A DNA stretch of 64,000 bases from Ctenosaura bakeri (Eukaryota; Chordata; Lepidosauria; Squamata; Iguanidae), in the NCBI GenBank assembly GCA_948474755.1, contig CAOLHI010001018.1:434001-498000 (forward strand), written 5' to 3'. Shown here in pieces: positions 46,118 to 56,057 of the stretch. A program made the position numbers and the translations under genes. The stretch's first letter is position 1, and every line of letters begins with the position of its first letter. The notes under the pieces were generated by a model that was given only the letters and a program-made list of their open reading frames with translations, was not told the DNA's origin and did not search any database.

Positions 46118-46201
46118 CTGTTGTTGTTATTGTTGTTGTTTTGTTGTTGTTGTTGTTGTTACTACTACTGCTGCTGCTGCTGCTGCTACTACTACTACTA
46201 C
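46118..46201. repeat. Compound triplet microsatellite (GTT)n(ACT)n(GCT)n(ACT)n
   Basis: Runs of GTT, then ACT, six or so GCT units, then ACT again. The encoded Leu/Cys/Tyr strings in the overlapping frame are an artefact of this tract. Confidence 0.93.
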
Positions 46202-46204
46202 AGG

Positions 46205-46720
46205 CAGCACTCCACATTTTCTATGATTAGGAGCACAGGACAAAACCCACAAATATCAATATGTGTGTGTTTGTGGGAAGGGAGCCCTGACAACTCCTGG
46301 AGGAGAAGGGCAGTGCCTATATAGGTTAGCAGCTTAACACAGCTGCTGCCTAACTAATTGCTGCCTCCTATAAATCCTTTGAGACCAGTGCAAGTTCTGC
46401 CTTTGCTGTCTATGCTCAGCAAAGGTAGGTATAGGTAACTTGTCTTCTGTATCTGAAGGCACAGGACTGTCTGCTGGAGCTGGCAATGCACTCTGTTTTG
46501 TCTCTGGGATTTGTGGATCTGTAACTTCCTCCAGTTCAGCAGGTCCTGGCAAGTCCCTTGTTTCAGTCTCTGAGTCAGAGTCCGTTTCCATGCTCTGGAA
46601 GCTGAGGAGGATACAGATCAGGGAAAGGAGAGGGAAAGGAGGTGGCCCTGTACCTCCTCTATTTCACCCATCTCCTTTCTTGTGTTTGTGTGTGTGTGGT
46701 CTGTCCTTAGGTGGCCAGGT
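46205..46720 (-). mobile_element. Unclassified repeat family with a small ORF, copy 2
   Basis: Antisense relative to 22040-22760. Reading on the minus strand: GT-rich leader, a block shared with 51445-51590 (antisense of CTCCTCTATYTCACCCATSTCCTT), start block CATGGAAACGGACTCTGACTC, the ORF, then CCAGGAGTTGTCAGGGCTC. Left limit uncertain. Confidence 0.55.
46334..46591 (-). CDS. Small ORF of the repeat family (85 codons), function unknown
   Basis: It starts at an ATG followed by an acidic TDSDSETET stretch, then a Pro/Glu-rich middle (PGPAELEEVTD, PAPADSPVPSDTEDKL) and a basic end (EHRQQ...RIYRRQQ). The copy at 22314-22514 keeps the same order and many of the same residues on a diverged DNA background, which suggests it was once under selection as protein. 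The composition is like the end of a gag/pol-type polyprotein or an accessory ORF, but I do not recognise it. It is a repeat ORF, not a host gene. Confidence 0.4.
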   Translation of the reverse strand: METDSDSETETRDLPGPAELEEVTDPQIPETKQSALPAPADSPVPSDTEDKLPIPTFAEHRQQRQNLHWSQRIYRRQQLVRQQLC

Positions 46721-47459
46721 GGCAATTGTTGGAGGAGGAGAGAGACCAGAGGTGAGTTTGTAAAGGCCTTGTGACAAAGTTGTTTTGAGTGTTAGCTATT
46801 TGCAATGCCAGCGTGGCTTAATGGCTGGGTGCTAGGCAACAGGAATAGCACCTCAGAAATGAAACCCAGCACAGCGGTGTGGGTGGGATGGGCTTATGGA
46901 CGAGAGGGATTCTATATGAGGCAAAGTTTCTGTGTGTGTTGTGAGTCTGCAGTGAGAACTAGCCAGAGAGAGAGATGGAAAGGGAGAGGGAGAGGGGAAG
47001 GGAGAGATGTCTTGGGGATGATTGTCACCTGAAGAGAGGACACAGGGAATTGGTGTGTTAAGCAGGAGTTAAATGACAAAGTCTGTTAGAAGTTTAAACT
47101 ATTAATGTACCAACACTGTAATACAACTCAACTTTAACAAGACACTTTATTTCCACTGTTACTATAAAAAATATTACAGTGTCTTCTAACTACTGAGTCA
47201 ATCTGAGTTATCTAAAGTCAATGCAATAAAGAGAAAATGCTACCATAAATAAAAAGTTTGCTTCTGAGGAACAATTAAAACTCTAGCCCTGCTACACAAA
47301 AGTTGTGATAAAAGGGTGCAGTCAGGGCAAAGTGATGTTGACAGGGTGACTTATTGGACTGGAACTGCCACACCAATTTGAGGGAGTAGAAAGGGCTATG
47401 AGGCCTGATCAGAGCCACTGAGAGGGAAGGTTCCCTAGAAAAGAAGGGGGCAGGAGTTG
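46721..47459. other. Unique sequence, no gene seen; may hold the left part of the next element
   Basis: A purine-rich GAGAGAGA tract lies at 46965-47010. Nothing else recognised. Confidence 0.4.
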
Positions 47460-47520
47460 GAGAAACTCACAAATAATCAAATTTGAGAAAGTTAAACTCA
47501 CAAATGTGGAGGGCTGACTG
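47460..47520. mobile_element. Tigger-like element, right end
   Basis: CAAATAATCAAATTTG and TTAAACTCACAAATGTGGAGGGCTGACTG; reversed, the terminus is CAGTCAGCCCTCCACATTTG. TA follows at 47521-47522. The left end was not found. Confidence 0.6.
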
Positions 47521-47769
47521 TATTATTGTTTCCCAAATATCTTTAAAAATCTTAATAAACATCAAAATTGTTTACTTGTTTCTGAAATGCATACATTGCA
47601 TTTTTATAGTAAAACCTTGAAGGTAAAGGCATGAAATATTTCTAGTTGTGTTGTAAATTCCTGTCTAGCAGCCAATTTTACTGGCAGATCTCTTTCAGGA
47701 AGAGATGGTTGGTGGAAGGCCAAGGGGAGAAAAGGCAGCACCATTGTTACAGGCATCTCTCTTTCTACA

Positions 47770-47895
47770 CCAGGAGTGGGCAAACATATTGCCCTCAAGA
47801 TATTGTCTGGCAACATCTACTAGCCCTAACTAGCATAGTTAATGGTGAGGAATCCTGATAGCTCAGAGCCCACAGCAACTGGAAGACCACTGTTG
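47770..47895. repeat. Short dispersed repeat, same type as 2787
   Basis: CAGGAGTGGGCAAACATATTG, AATGGTGAGGAATCCTGATAG and CAACTGGAAGACCACTG in the same order as 2787. Confidence 0.5.
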
Positions 47896-49241
47896 TCGAT
47901 TTCTCCTTTACACATGCATCCTGGTAAGATATATGAGTACCTTCCAACTGGCAAAGGCAGTTCTGATTAATCTGTCATCTCACTTTTTCAGCAGCCTTTA
48001 AAATGTCCCATTTTCTTTTTCTCCTCCCACTTTCATCCTTTATCCTTGGCTCTCTTCAGTTGCTGCAAACTGAGTTGAATGTGCAAAAGTAGTTTGCGCT
48101 CCATTAGTGAGGGGAGAGAACAGAAGAGGGCAGAATCTCCCCTTTTTCAGTAGACTGAGGCAATAGCAAACTGCTGTGGCTTCTCCTAACTTGTGTTCTT
48201 TATCATTAATAATTTATTGGCAATACTCTAATGTCCCATATATATATCATATATATATATCCCATATATATCCCAATCTTCATCTGTGAAGTGTTGGCGG
48301 GTATGGTAAGAGTTTCATCAACCTCCTTGTTTCCTAAGTATTCAGCACAAAATGCCAACACTCTTCCTCAGCCAGCCCCACAAATACCCTTTTATAAGTA
48401 TTGTCAGATGTATACCCCATGCTATAAAGTCATGCTACTCTGGATCCTAGTTTTCTCCACTGTCCCATCTTTCAGGATGGGTATACACTGTTAGCAATGG
48501 ATGGATGAAGCAACAGATGGTTTCCTGTTGCTGCTCCCTTCTTTGGTGTTGTAGACAAAGCAGGTGGGCAAAGGGAACTCGGTGCACATCACTGGGCTGG
48601 ATCTGACTCTAGGCTTGCCAGTTGCCAATCCTCTCATAGAAATCTTCACTTCTAAAAAAGTGCAGAAATGGAAGGACTCCCAGCTGTTTCAGCTAAAAGC
48701 ATCTATTTATATAAATGTATATTTAATGAGATATGGAGCTGAGGTTAACTTTGTTCACAGAGAGACACTATGATGTCTGCTGGGCAACAGCTGCAAAATT
48801 ATATTGGCTTTCATAACATTAATGCTGTCAGCAGAAGCATAAAGTTGTCAGCAGGATCCTAAAGCTCCAGGATATAACCAAAATTGTTGTCCCCTCCCCG
48901 CATTTACCTAAATCTTTTGGATTACTCTGTGCCTATCAAAGACCAACAAGAAGATAAAGGGATAGTTATCTTTGATACCAAGCTGTTTCTTTGGTACCAG
49001 ATTTGTAAAACTAATATCAAATTAAAATAACTCTGAGGATTTTACATTAGAAATGTTTTGCTTCCAGTGGCATCTTAAGATGTGAGCAATGGCTATAAGC
49101 ACGTAGGATAAGTTTAGAGTTGAATGTGACCTACTTATTGGGAGGAGAAATAAAAAAAGTCAGTATGCCTTCAGTGTGCAAAGTATCATGTGTCCACAAT
49201 GCATGATTATAGCACTTTGATGTGAAGTTTGGTGAGACATT
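47896..49241. other. Unique sequence with a TA tract
   Basis: (TA)n with interruptions at 48238-48275. No gene is seen. Confidence 0.5.
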
Positions 49242-49778
49242 GGCCCTTTCTGCACGAGGAGAGGGAATCGCTGGGATCCGAAGCAACGTGGACTGTCCCT
49301 GAAGCCCTTCTGCAGGGTTCCTCCTTGGTCCAGGGCGAATTGGAGCAGTGCGAGGTCTGTAGATCTGCACTGCTCTGGCTTCCAAAATGGCACTTCCAGC
49401 TTCCAAAATGGTGGCTCCAGCTTCCAAAATGGTGGCGTCTGGCTTCCAAAATGGTGGTTTCCGGTTGGTCATGGGTCCCAACTAACCGCCGACGCTTGCC
49501 ACACCTAAAGCCCGCCCTTTGCAGATTGCAGGCTTGCATTGGTGCGAGCCTGCGAATCTGCACAAGGGAGCAGGAATGCAATGGTGCGATCCAAGAAAAT
49601 AAAGACCTGTTTTTTCCGGTCTTTCAAAAACACGCTGGAGGACCACTTGGGGTTGTTTTGGAGTGGACTGAGGTGTGGAAATCTGGTAAGTAGTCGGCTC
49701 CTAGTTCGCTCCAAGGTGCAGATGACCTCTATGAGAGGACGCACTGCCCCGTTCTAATTGCCTGGTGCGGAAAGGGCC
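49242..49778. mobile_element. Harbinger-like non-autonomous element, long class B2, enlarged
   Basis: GGCCCTTTCTGCACGAGG ... CTGGTGCGGAAAGGGCC. The flanking triplets are ATT and ATA. Class B2 markers: GGTTGGTCATGGGTCCCAACTAACC (49463-49487), the AAAGACCTG...CCGGTCTTT stem near 49600-49625, and the GTGCGAGCCTGCGAATCTGC block. At 537 bp it is longer than its relatives because of an internal 22-bp tandem repeat. The 154- and 124-codon frames are not conserved. Confidence 0.85.
49378..49462 (+). repeat. 22-bp minisatellite, 4 units, inside the Harbinger-like element
   Basis: The unit CTTCCAAAATGGTGGCTCCAG recurs four times with small changes. The equivalent site in 23244-23621 and 38568-39035 has a single copy (CCAAAATGGCAGCTTCCGG and CCAAATGGCGACTTCCGG). 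Confidence 0.9.
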
Positions 49779-50985
49779 ATAATTGCTCTCAGGCTGAAAT
49801 GTCAAAATACTTCATGAAACTGTCTGTGCAAACCTCTAGTAAAATATGAGACAGGTCAACTTGTCAGTTACATGGTGACAGTTTTCGCTACCGTGGGCAA
49901 ACATAGCTTTCCTGGAACTGATTTTTGTGACGTAGAATCAGTACGTAACAGAATTACTTGTCAGTAATATCAGGGTGAGGCAGCAGGCCAATGCTTACCT
50001 TCAAAGAAGTATCAGTTCCAAGGGAAACCTTGCTCCTACATCCTGCAAAATTTTAAGACTTTGGTAGCAAAGGCTAGTGGATACAAACCATCAAAAGGCA
50101 TTTGTGCTCCTTTAATCAAGAGTCTGTCCACCATAACATAAAGACCATAACAAAGTAGACACTGTTAAACTGTGTATGCTAATTCTCATTTAATCCATGC
50201 TGCTTCTGAACCCTGGGGAAGCTAAATATTCATATTTGAAATATGGATTGGGAAAGCACAACAAGTGGAAAAAGACAAATGGAGGGGTAATGACAAAGAA
50301 TAGGTAGATGGTAGGGGAAGCAAAAGGATTTATTGCTACTTAGAAACAGTAAGCCCCATTTGCCATTTGGTGGAATATTTTCTGGTGGTAAGAACAGACT
50401 GAGATGCCCGCTATTAAAAATGAATTTGAAAAGCTTCCACTCACAAATGTACTTCTGAAAATGTTAGAGTTTTCCACTTGCAATATTAATGGAATACTGT
50501 ATTTCTCCACAAATTGTTACTTCAATTATTTAACAATTTTCCCTCTTTCACCCACTCTTTGCCCCATAGCAGGCTCATAATTGCGTGTGAACAGTGCCTA
50601 GTGTTTAAGTTTGTGAGTGGTCAGATAAAATAGACATGATTAGTTCTATATTTTTGTCCTGCACTTGATTGAATAGCAGCCTAGATTAAAATATAGCATT
50701 TCTTGTAACAACTTCTGATGTTAATAACTTCGGATGTTATTTCAAGCCAGTTCTGGAGAATTGCAAAGGCCCATCCTGACTCTCTAAGCAGTGTTGGGAT
50801 TACACAATACTCCAAACAGGAAATAGTTCAAGGAAGTGGAGGGAAAAACAAGTAAAGAAAATCTAATAAATGCCACTTACATTTTTGAAAAATTTTTTCT
50901 ATTAAGCACACAAGATAAGCATGGGCTGGCCCTGTCTTTAGACAGGGATAGCTATTCAAATAGCAAATTGTTTATTTGATTTATT
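49779..50985. other. Unique sequence, no gene seen
   Basis: Nothing recognised. Confidence 0.5.
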
Positions 50986-51395
50986 GGCCCTTTTTGCACG
51001 TTACCTTTCTTCTGGAGCCATCGTGTGGGGATCCCGGGAAAGCCGCTCTTGGGAGGGAATTGCGTCTGCTGTGCTCTCCCTCCACACTGGCTGCCTGCTG
51101 GATGGGAGGAAGAGCGATGGCTCAGCTCTTCCCTTCCACAGCACAGCCCGGCAGTTTCCCAGGCTGCACTGGGGGAGGAAGCACAGCCGTTGAGCTTCCT
51201 GACATTCCACATGACAGGTAAGTGTGAGAGGGATGTGGGAGGACTCTGCAATCACAGGTCATATTCAGGAGAAACCCAAACATGATTTAATCCGTGATTG
51301 CAATGGGATGGCCACAGGATCACAACAACGTCATGCAGAACTGTCATCGTGATCCCATGGCCATTTCGCGTTGGAGGTGGTGTGCGAAAAGAGCC
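50986..51395. mobile_element. Harbinger-like non-autonomous element, long class B1, intact ends
   Basis: GGCCCTTTTTGCACG ... GTGCGAAAAGAGCC with a perfect ATT duplication (50983-50985 and 51396-51398). Class B1 markers: CCTTCCACAGCACAGCCCGG then CCAGGCTGCACTGGGGGAGG, and ACAGGTAAGTGTGAGAGG, a splice-donor-like block. It is GC- and CpG-rich. Confidence 0.87.
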
Positions 51396-51424
51396 ATTGT
51401 TGCTGTTATTTTTGTACTTTTTCT

Positions 51425-51590
51425 CCATTTATTTGGTCTGTGAGTCAGAGTCCATTTCTAGGTTCTGGAAGCAGGGCATGACATAGGATCCAAACCAGAT
51501 CAGAGAAAGAAGAGAGACAGGGAGTGGCCTATTCCTCCTCTATCTCACCCATGTCCTTCCTTCTGTTTGTGTGTGGGAAGCTGGAACAGG
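51425..51590 (-). mobile_element. Unclassified repeat family, copy 3 (leader and start block only)
   Basis: Antisense: GTCATGCCCTGCTTCCAGAACC then AAATGGACTCTGACTC, as at 22230-22265. The leader (CTCCTCTATCTCACCCATGTCC on the plus strand) matches 46655-46680. The coding part beyond the first codons is missing. Confidence 0.55.
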
Positions 51591-52616
51591 GGTGCTGCAG
51601 CTTGATGTTTTGCCTTCAGCAGCAAAAAGCCCTGGACCGCCTAAGGTAAAATTCAATTGGTACCATAAATACTACATATTCTTGGAGATACTTCCTCCCC
51701 AGCTCCACATAAATTAAGTGTTCTTGGGGCTTTTAAAAAATGTTGAATTTATAGTGCAGAAGGATCTAATAAATCACTTCTGTCTGATTTCCATTTTTGG
51801 AAGGTGGGTTGTCACTGCATGTTACCTTCCCTAGTTTCTTACCATTTATTTAACCTAGTTTCACAAGGGAGTCTTCAAAGCAACAGTTAAACAAAAAAGC
51901 AGTCCACATTAATCATTCCCTGTCTACCAAGCTATACAAACTAATAGCCCTAGCATGTGTGTGTGTTTATATATAACATTTGGCCTCAGCAAACTGAATA
52001 AAAAATCAATTCATTGGGTTGCAGTTCTTCTCTTGCTAAATGTCATACTTTCCAATGGACTTGCAGTAGCCATAACAAGAGGCAGGCCAAAAGAAATAGC
52101 AATGTGACATGCCATTCTACCTTTACGAAAGAACGGTCTGAAAATACCACTATCGATGCTACCAGATCACTTGAGGGCATGTGCATTCTTGAATGCAGTT
52201 TGGCTGTAGCATCAGGAGTTGATGCAACATGGTGGTAGACTGGGATAAGAATGTAAGGGGATCCTTGTTGATCAGGGTTTGTGGATATAGAAACAGCAGG
52301 ACTGGAATATACCTGCAAACTCCAGCCCATTGATATTGGGTTCAACAGAAACAATGGTTTCCTTTCATGCTACACAAATACTGACACTAGTTAACACCCC
52401 AGTGTTATGATGACTCTCTGGGCCATTTTATCAGAACTCCTTGTTGGTCCCCAGCCAGCTTCATACTGTATTCCAAGAACTCCCTTCATTATTCATATGG
52501 TTGTCTACTCGTCTTGGCTTTAGGCATTATCTTTCCTTCCAACTTTGTCTCCCAATGATAATCAATCATAATTAAAGCTGAACTCGTCATCTCATCACCA
52601 TACCCACAAGTTTTTA
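51591..52616. other. Unique sequence, no gene seen
   Basis: The minus frame at 52043-52354 (103 codons) has no known motif. Confidence 0.5.
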
Positions 52617-52832
52617 TAGATTCATAGAGTTGGAAGAGACCACAGGGGCCATCCAGTCCAACCCCCTGCCATACAGGAACCCACATCAAAGCATTTCTGA
52701 CAGATGGCCATCCAGCCTCTGCTTAAAAACCACAAAGAAAGAGACTCCATTACATTCCAAGGTAGCATATTCCACTGCTGAACAGCTCTGACCATCAGGA
52801 AGTTTAAATGGAACCTCTTTTCCTGCAGTTTG

Positions 52833-54543
52833 TTTGGTTTTTTTAAATAATTTTTTATTAATATTTTACATTCATAAAAAACAGAGTGGACATACACCAT
52901 TGACAAATATATCCCAATCCCCCCACCCCACTTCCATATTTGTATTCTCCAGTTGAATCTACTTTGTTTCCATTAACAGAAGAGAAAAAAGATTACATCA
53001 CTTTCTTTCTTAGATTTCTTACACATTTATATTTTTAACCAATCCACAACTCCTTTCCATTCCCTTTCAAAGTTCTGGATAGGTTTGTTTTTCAAAGAAT
53101 ATGTTAATTTTTCTGTCTCTACCATATCCAGAACCATTAATTTCCATTCTTTTAAATCAATGTATTTTTTTCTTTCTTATATTGCGGATATGTCAACCTT
53201 GCTGCTGTTATCAAACATAGCAATATCTTCTGGTGACCTCTTATCTCCCTTTGTTGACCCAACATATTTAAAAGGTAAAATTCCAGTATCATTTCAAAAT
53301 TCACTTTACAAATTTTTTGAATTTCATCATATATCCCTTTCCAATTTTTTTTGCCCTCCTACAAGTCCACCACATATGAAAAAAAGGACCCAACCTTTTT
53401 GTCACACTTCCAACATTTTGCATTCCCATTTTTAGTTATTTTTTGTAGTCTTTCTGGGGTCATATACCATCTATGAAGCATCTTATAAAAAATTTCTCTT
53501 AAATTTAAGTTTGGTATAAATTTTATATCAGCTTTCCATGCTTTCTCCCAAGCTTCTAGTTCAATTGGATGTCCCACATTTTGGGCCCATCTAACCATTG
53601 TTATCTTTAATTATATCTGGTTCTATTTCTCTCTTCAGCAATAATTTATAAAATTTAGAGATTCTCTTCTTTTGATTTCCCTTCATCAATAAATCTAATT
53701 CATTCTCTTTTCTCTCAAATCCATACAGTTTTTGATCCATTTTAAATCTTTCTTTAAGTTGTTGCCATGGGAATCAATTTAATTTGTGGCCATCAGCCTT
53801 CAGTTCTTCTGCTGATCACATTTTAGGTTTATCCCCCTCCCATTTCAATATGTCTTGATATATTAATAAGTTTCCTTGTTTTGTTGGAGCAGTTTTAAAT
53901 GCTTCTTGAGGTGAGGTCCAAGCTGGAAGTTTTGTGTAGTATTTCTGCTTTATTTATAGCCAAATCTTTAGCAATGTCTTCTGGATGCAATGGTTATTAA
54001 ACTCTTTATTCACCACTAACCTATCATAGCATAAGTATCTATGCCATCCAACTCTATTATCTATTTCTTCCAATTCTTTTGTAGATGTTTTCTTTAATTG
54101 AATCCAATCTTTGATCCAATCTAAACAACAGGAATAATAATATATTTTCAATGATAGTAAATCAAATCCTCCCCTCTCTTTTGCATCCTGCAGTATTTTG
54201 AATCTTATTCTTGGCTTTTTCCCTTGCCAAATAAATTTTTGAAGATCCTTTTCCCATTCTTTAAATACCTTGTCTCTTCCTATTTTTGGTAAATTGTGAA
54301 AGAGAAACATGAGTTTGGGTAATAAAGACATTTTAAAAGCATTTATTCTTCCCAGAAGAGATAAGTTTAATTTATTCCATTTTTCCATATCATTTCTGAT
54401 CTCCTTCCATGACTTCAAGAAGTTGTTGTCAAATAGTTCTTGGTTCTTTTTCGTAATAATAATTGCCAAGTACTTTGTTTTCTTAGTTAATTGACATCCT
54501 GATCTTCTCTCCAAGTCAGCTTGCTTCTTTTTTTTCTCATACC
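52833..54543 (-). pseudogene. L1 LINE, 5'-truncated, inserted in CR1
   Basis: It is bounded by a 14-bp target duplication TTTCCTGCAGTTTG (52819-52832 and 54544-54557). On the minus strand it ends in an A-rich tail. Coding, with frameshifts, covers the L1 ORF2 region from the end of the RT domain to the C-terminus: KTKYLAIIITKKNQELF, WNKLNLSLLGRINAFKM, LFHNLPK, GGFDLLSLKIYYYSCCLDW, and farther on EIFYKMLHRWYMTPERL and NAKCWKCDKKVGSFFSYVV, the Cys-rich C-terminal motif. Only the last 1.7 kb of an L1 of about 6 kb is present. Confidence 0.93.
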
Positions 54544-54691
54544 TTTCCTGCAGTTTGAATCCATTGCTCCTTGTCCTAGTCTTCTGGAGCAGCAGAAAAC
54601 AAGCCCGCTCCCTCCTCAACTTGACATCCTTCAAATATTTAAACATGGCTGTCATGTCCCCTCTTAACCTTCTCTTCTGCAGACTGAACAT
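53954..54691 (-). pseudogene. Chimeric open frame: CR1 ORF2 piece fused in frame to L1 ORF2 piece
   Basis: A 245-codon open frame. Residues 1-50 are CR1 C-terminal sequence (RRLRGDMTAMFKYLK, RTRSNGFKLQER) and about 51-245 are L1 ORF2 sequence (ERRSGCQLTKKTKYLA...). The join is at the L1 target duplication (54544-54557). Neither part holds a catalytic RT YxDD box, so this is a product of the insertion, not a functional enzyme. It is the longest open frame in the window. Confidence 0.85.
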
Positions 54692-54925
54692 CCCCAGCTA
54701 CCTAAGCTGCTGCTCATAGGGCATGGCTTCCAGAGCTTTCACCATTTTGGATGCCCTCCTCTGGACACGCTCCAGCTTGTCAATATCCTTCTTGAAATGA
54801 GGTGACCAGAACTGGACACAGTATTCCAGATGAGGTCTAGTCAAAGCAGAAGGTATTACAATTTACTGGGCTGTGGTGCCATTACCTCCCTTGATCTAGA
54901 CACACACTCCTATTGATGCAACCAA

Positions 54926-55401
54926 GGCTATTTCCACACTAGAGTTGTGGAATGACACTGCATGTCATGAGCGGTGTTTTTCACTCCAACTTACCCCGAT
55001 TCCTATCTGCACACCCTCTGGTTTCTATCAAAGTAAAGTGGAGAAAATTGTTTGTAGCTTCTTCATCGTCAATTCTCATGGAACTCCTACGCCCCTCCCT
55101 CGCTCCACCCCGCTGCTACTGATTGGTCAATTAAAAAAAAAGTTGTAGAAATCGTTGTTACATTTTAGCGCAAGTGGTGTGAATCGATGTAACATTTCTG
55201 CATGTAGGAAAAAATGCAGCAGAAATAGTTTAGGTGGTTTGTGTTGGAGTTTTTCCATTTTTACAATACATTGGTTTAACATTGATGTTAACTGCACTAA
55301 GACCTCAACTTGTACGGAACCATGGAGGACAGAACGATGTCAAACCAGTTTAACATGCAGATGTAAAAGTGACAATACAATGTTACTGTGATGTATCAGC
55401 C
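54926..55401. mobile_element. Harbinger-like non-autonomous element inserted in CR1
   Basis: GGCTATTTCCACACTAGAG at the left; the right end (...GTATCAGCC) is eroded. A perfect CAA duplication (54923-54925 and 55402-55404) sits in the CR1 reading TTGATGCAACCAA|GAACC. The interior, with ATTGGTCAATTAAAAAAAAAG and paired ATTTCTGCATGTAGG / AACATGCAGATG words, differs from classes A, B1 and B2. Confidence 0.75.
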
Positions 55402-55480
55402 CAAGAACCACATTGACTTTCTTGGCTGCCTCATCACACTGCTGACTCATGTTCAGCTTGTGGTCCTCCAAGACTCCTAG

Positions 55481-55666
55481 GGAGTCATGTGATCAGAGTT
55501 ATTGGGGATCATTGATGAAGAAACTCCATCAATGACATACCCTGTGATCACACTGGCTGGTGATGGAAGAAGGACAGGACTGTGATGACATCATGAGGAA
55601 GTGTCATTGCAGTCTTGCTCCTCTCATGTCCCCAAGCCAGGACACTATAGTTGAGCGGAAAGGGCC
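55481..55666. mobile_element. Harbinger-like element, class B1, left part missing
   Basis: The right end GAGCGGAAAGGGCC (55653-55666) and the interior GAAGAAGGACAGGACTGTGATGACATCATGAGGAAG are the reverse complement of the left half of 59403-59771 and resemble 60965-61025. The left end is absent at the CR1 junction, so a deletion probably joined the two. Confidence 0.7.
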
Positions 55667-55785
55667 TGAGAGGCCAGAGTTCAAATCCCCACTCAACAAT
55701 AGAAACCCACTGGATGATCTTGAGACAGTCACATTCTCTCAGCCTCAGATAAACTTATTCAAAAGAAACCTTGCATAGGCTATGT
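55667..55785 (+). mobile_element. tRNA-derived SINE, head replaced by the Harbinger-like end
   Basis: It begins at TGAGAGGCCAGAGTTCAAATCCCC (B box) directly after the transposon terminus, then GAAACCCACTGGATGATC and CACATTCTCTCAGCCTC. The A-box region is lost and the tail is missing. Confidence 0.75.
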
Positions 55786-55855
55786 ACATGCATAGGCAAT
55801 GTGTGTATAATTCCTTGCCATAATTCAGGGCAATAGATTAGGTCCCTAAATCATA

Positions 55856-56057
55856 GGTCATTTCTGCACTACACTGTTATAGTGCTATTATTCCATTTTC
55901 CACATCCTATGGAATCCTGGGGCTTGCAGTTTAGGGAGGGGCATTTAGAATTCTCAGCCAGAGAGTTCTTTGGCCCCAGTAAACTACAAATCCCAGGATT
56001 CTACAGGGTGTTGAAAGTGGAATAATAGCACTATAACAGTGTAGTGTGGAAATGACC
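55856..56057. mobile_element. Harbinger-like MITE, short class A, intact ends
   Basis: GGTCATTTCTGCACTACACTG ... GTGTAGTGTGGAAATGACC with a perfect ATA duplication (55853-55855 and 56058-56060). The inner arms GTGCTATTATTCCA and GGAATAATAGCAC and the spacer GCATTTAGAATTCTCAGCC match the copy at 44234. Confidence 0.9.

Larger units (their letters stand above)
52617..55480 (-). pseudogene. CR1 LINE copy, antisense, split by two insertions
   Basis: Three pieces of one copy: 52617-52832 (3' end with the ATGAATCTATA terminus), 54544-54925 (ORF2 C-terminus) and 55402-55480. Minus-strand translation of the middle piece gives a post-RT run such as [22 protein letters not shown] and RRLRGDMTAMFKYLK. 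Without the inserts the pieces join in order. At least 0.7 kb of CR1 is present, longer than the other two copies here. Confidence 0.9.

Noticed and set aside
49229..49693. 154-codon plus frame with a repeated Leu-Pro-Lys-Trp pattern
   Set aside because: The repeat is the 22-bp minisatellite translated; it starts outside the element and is not conserved.
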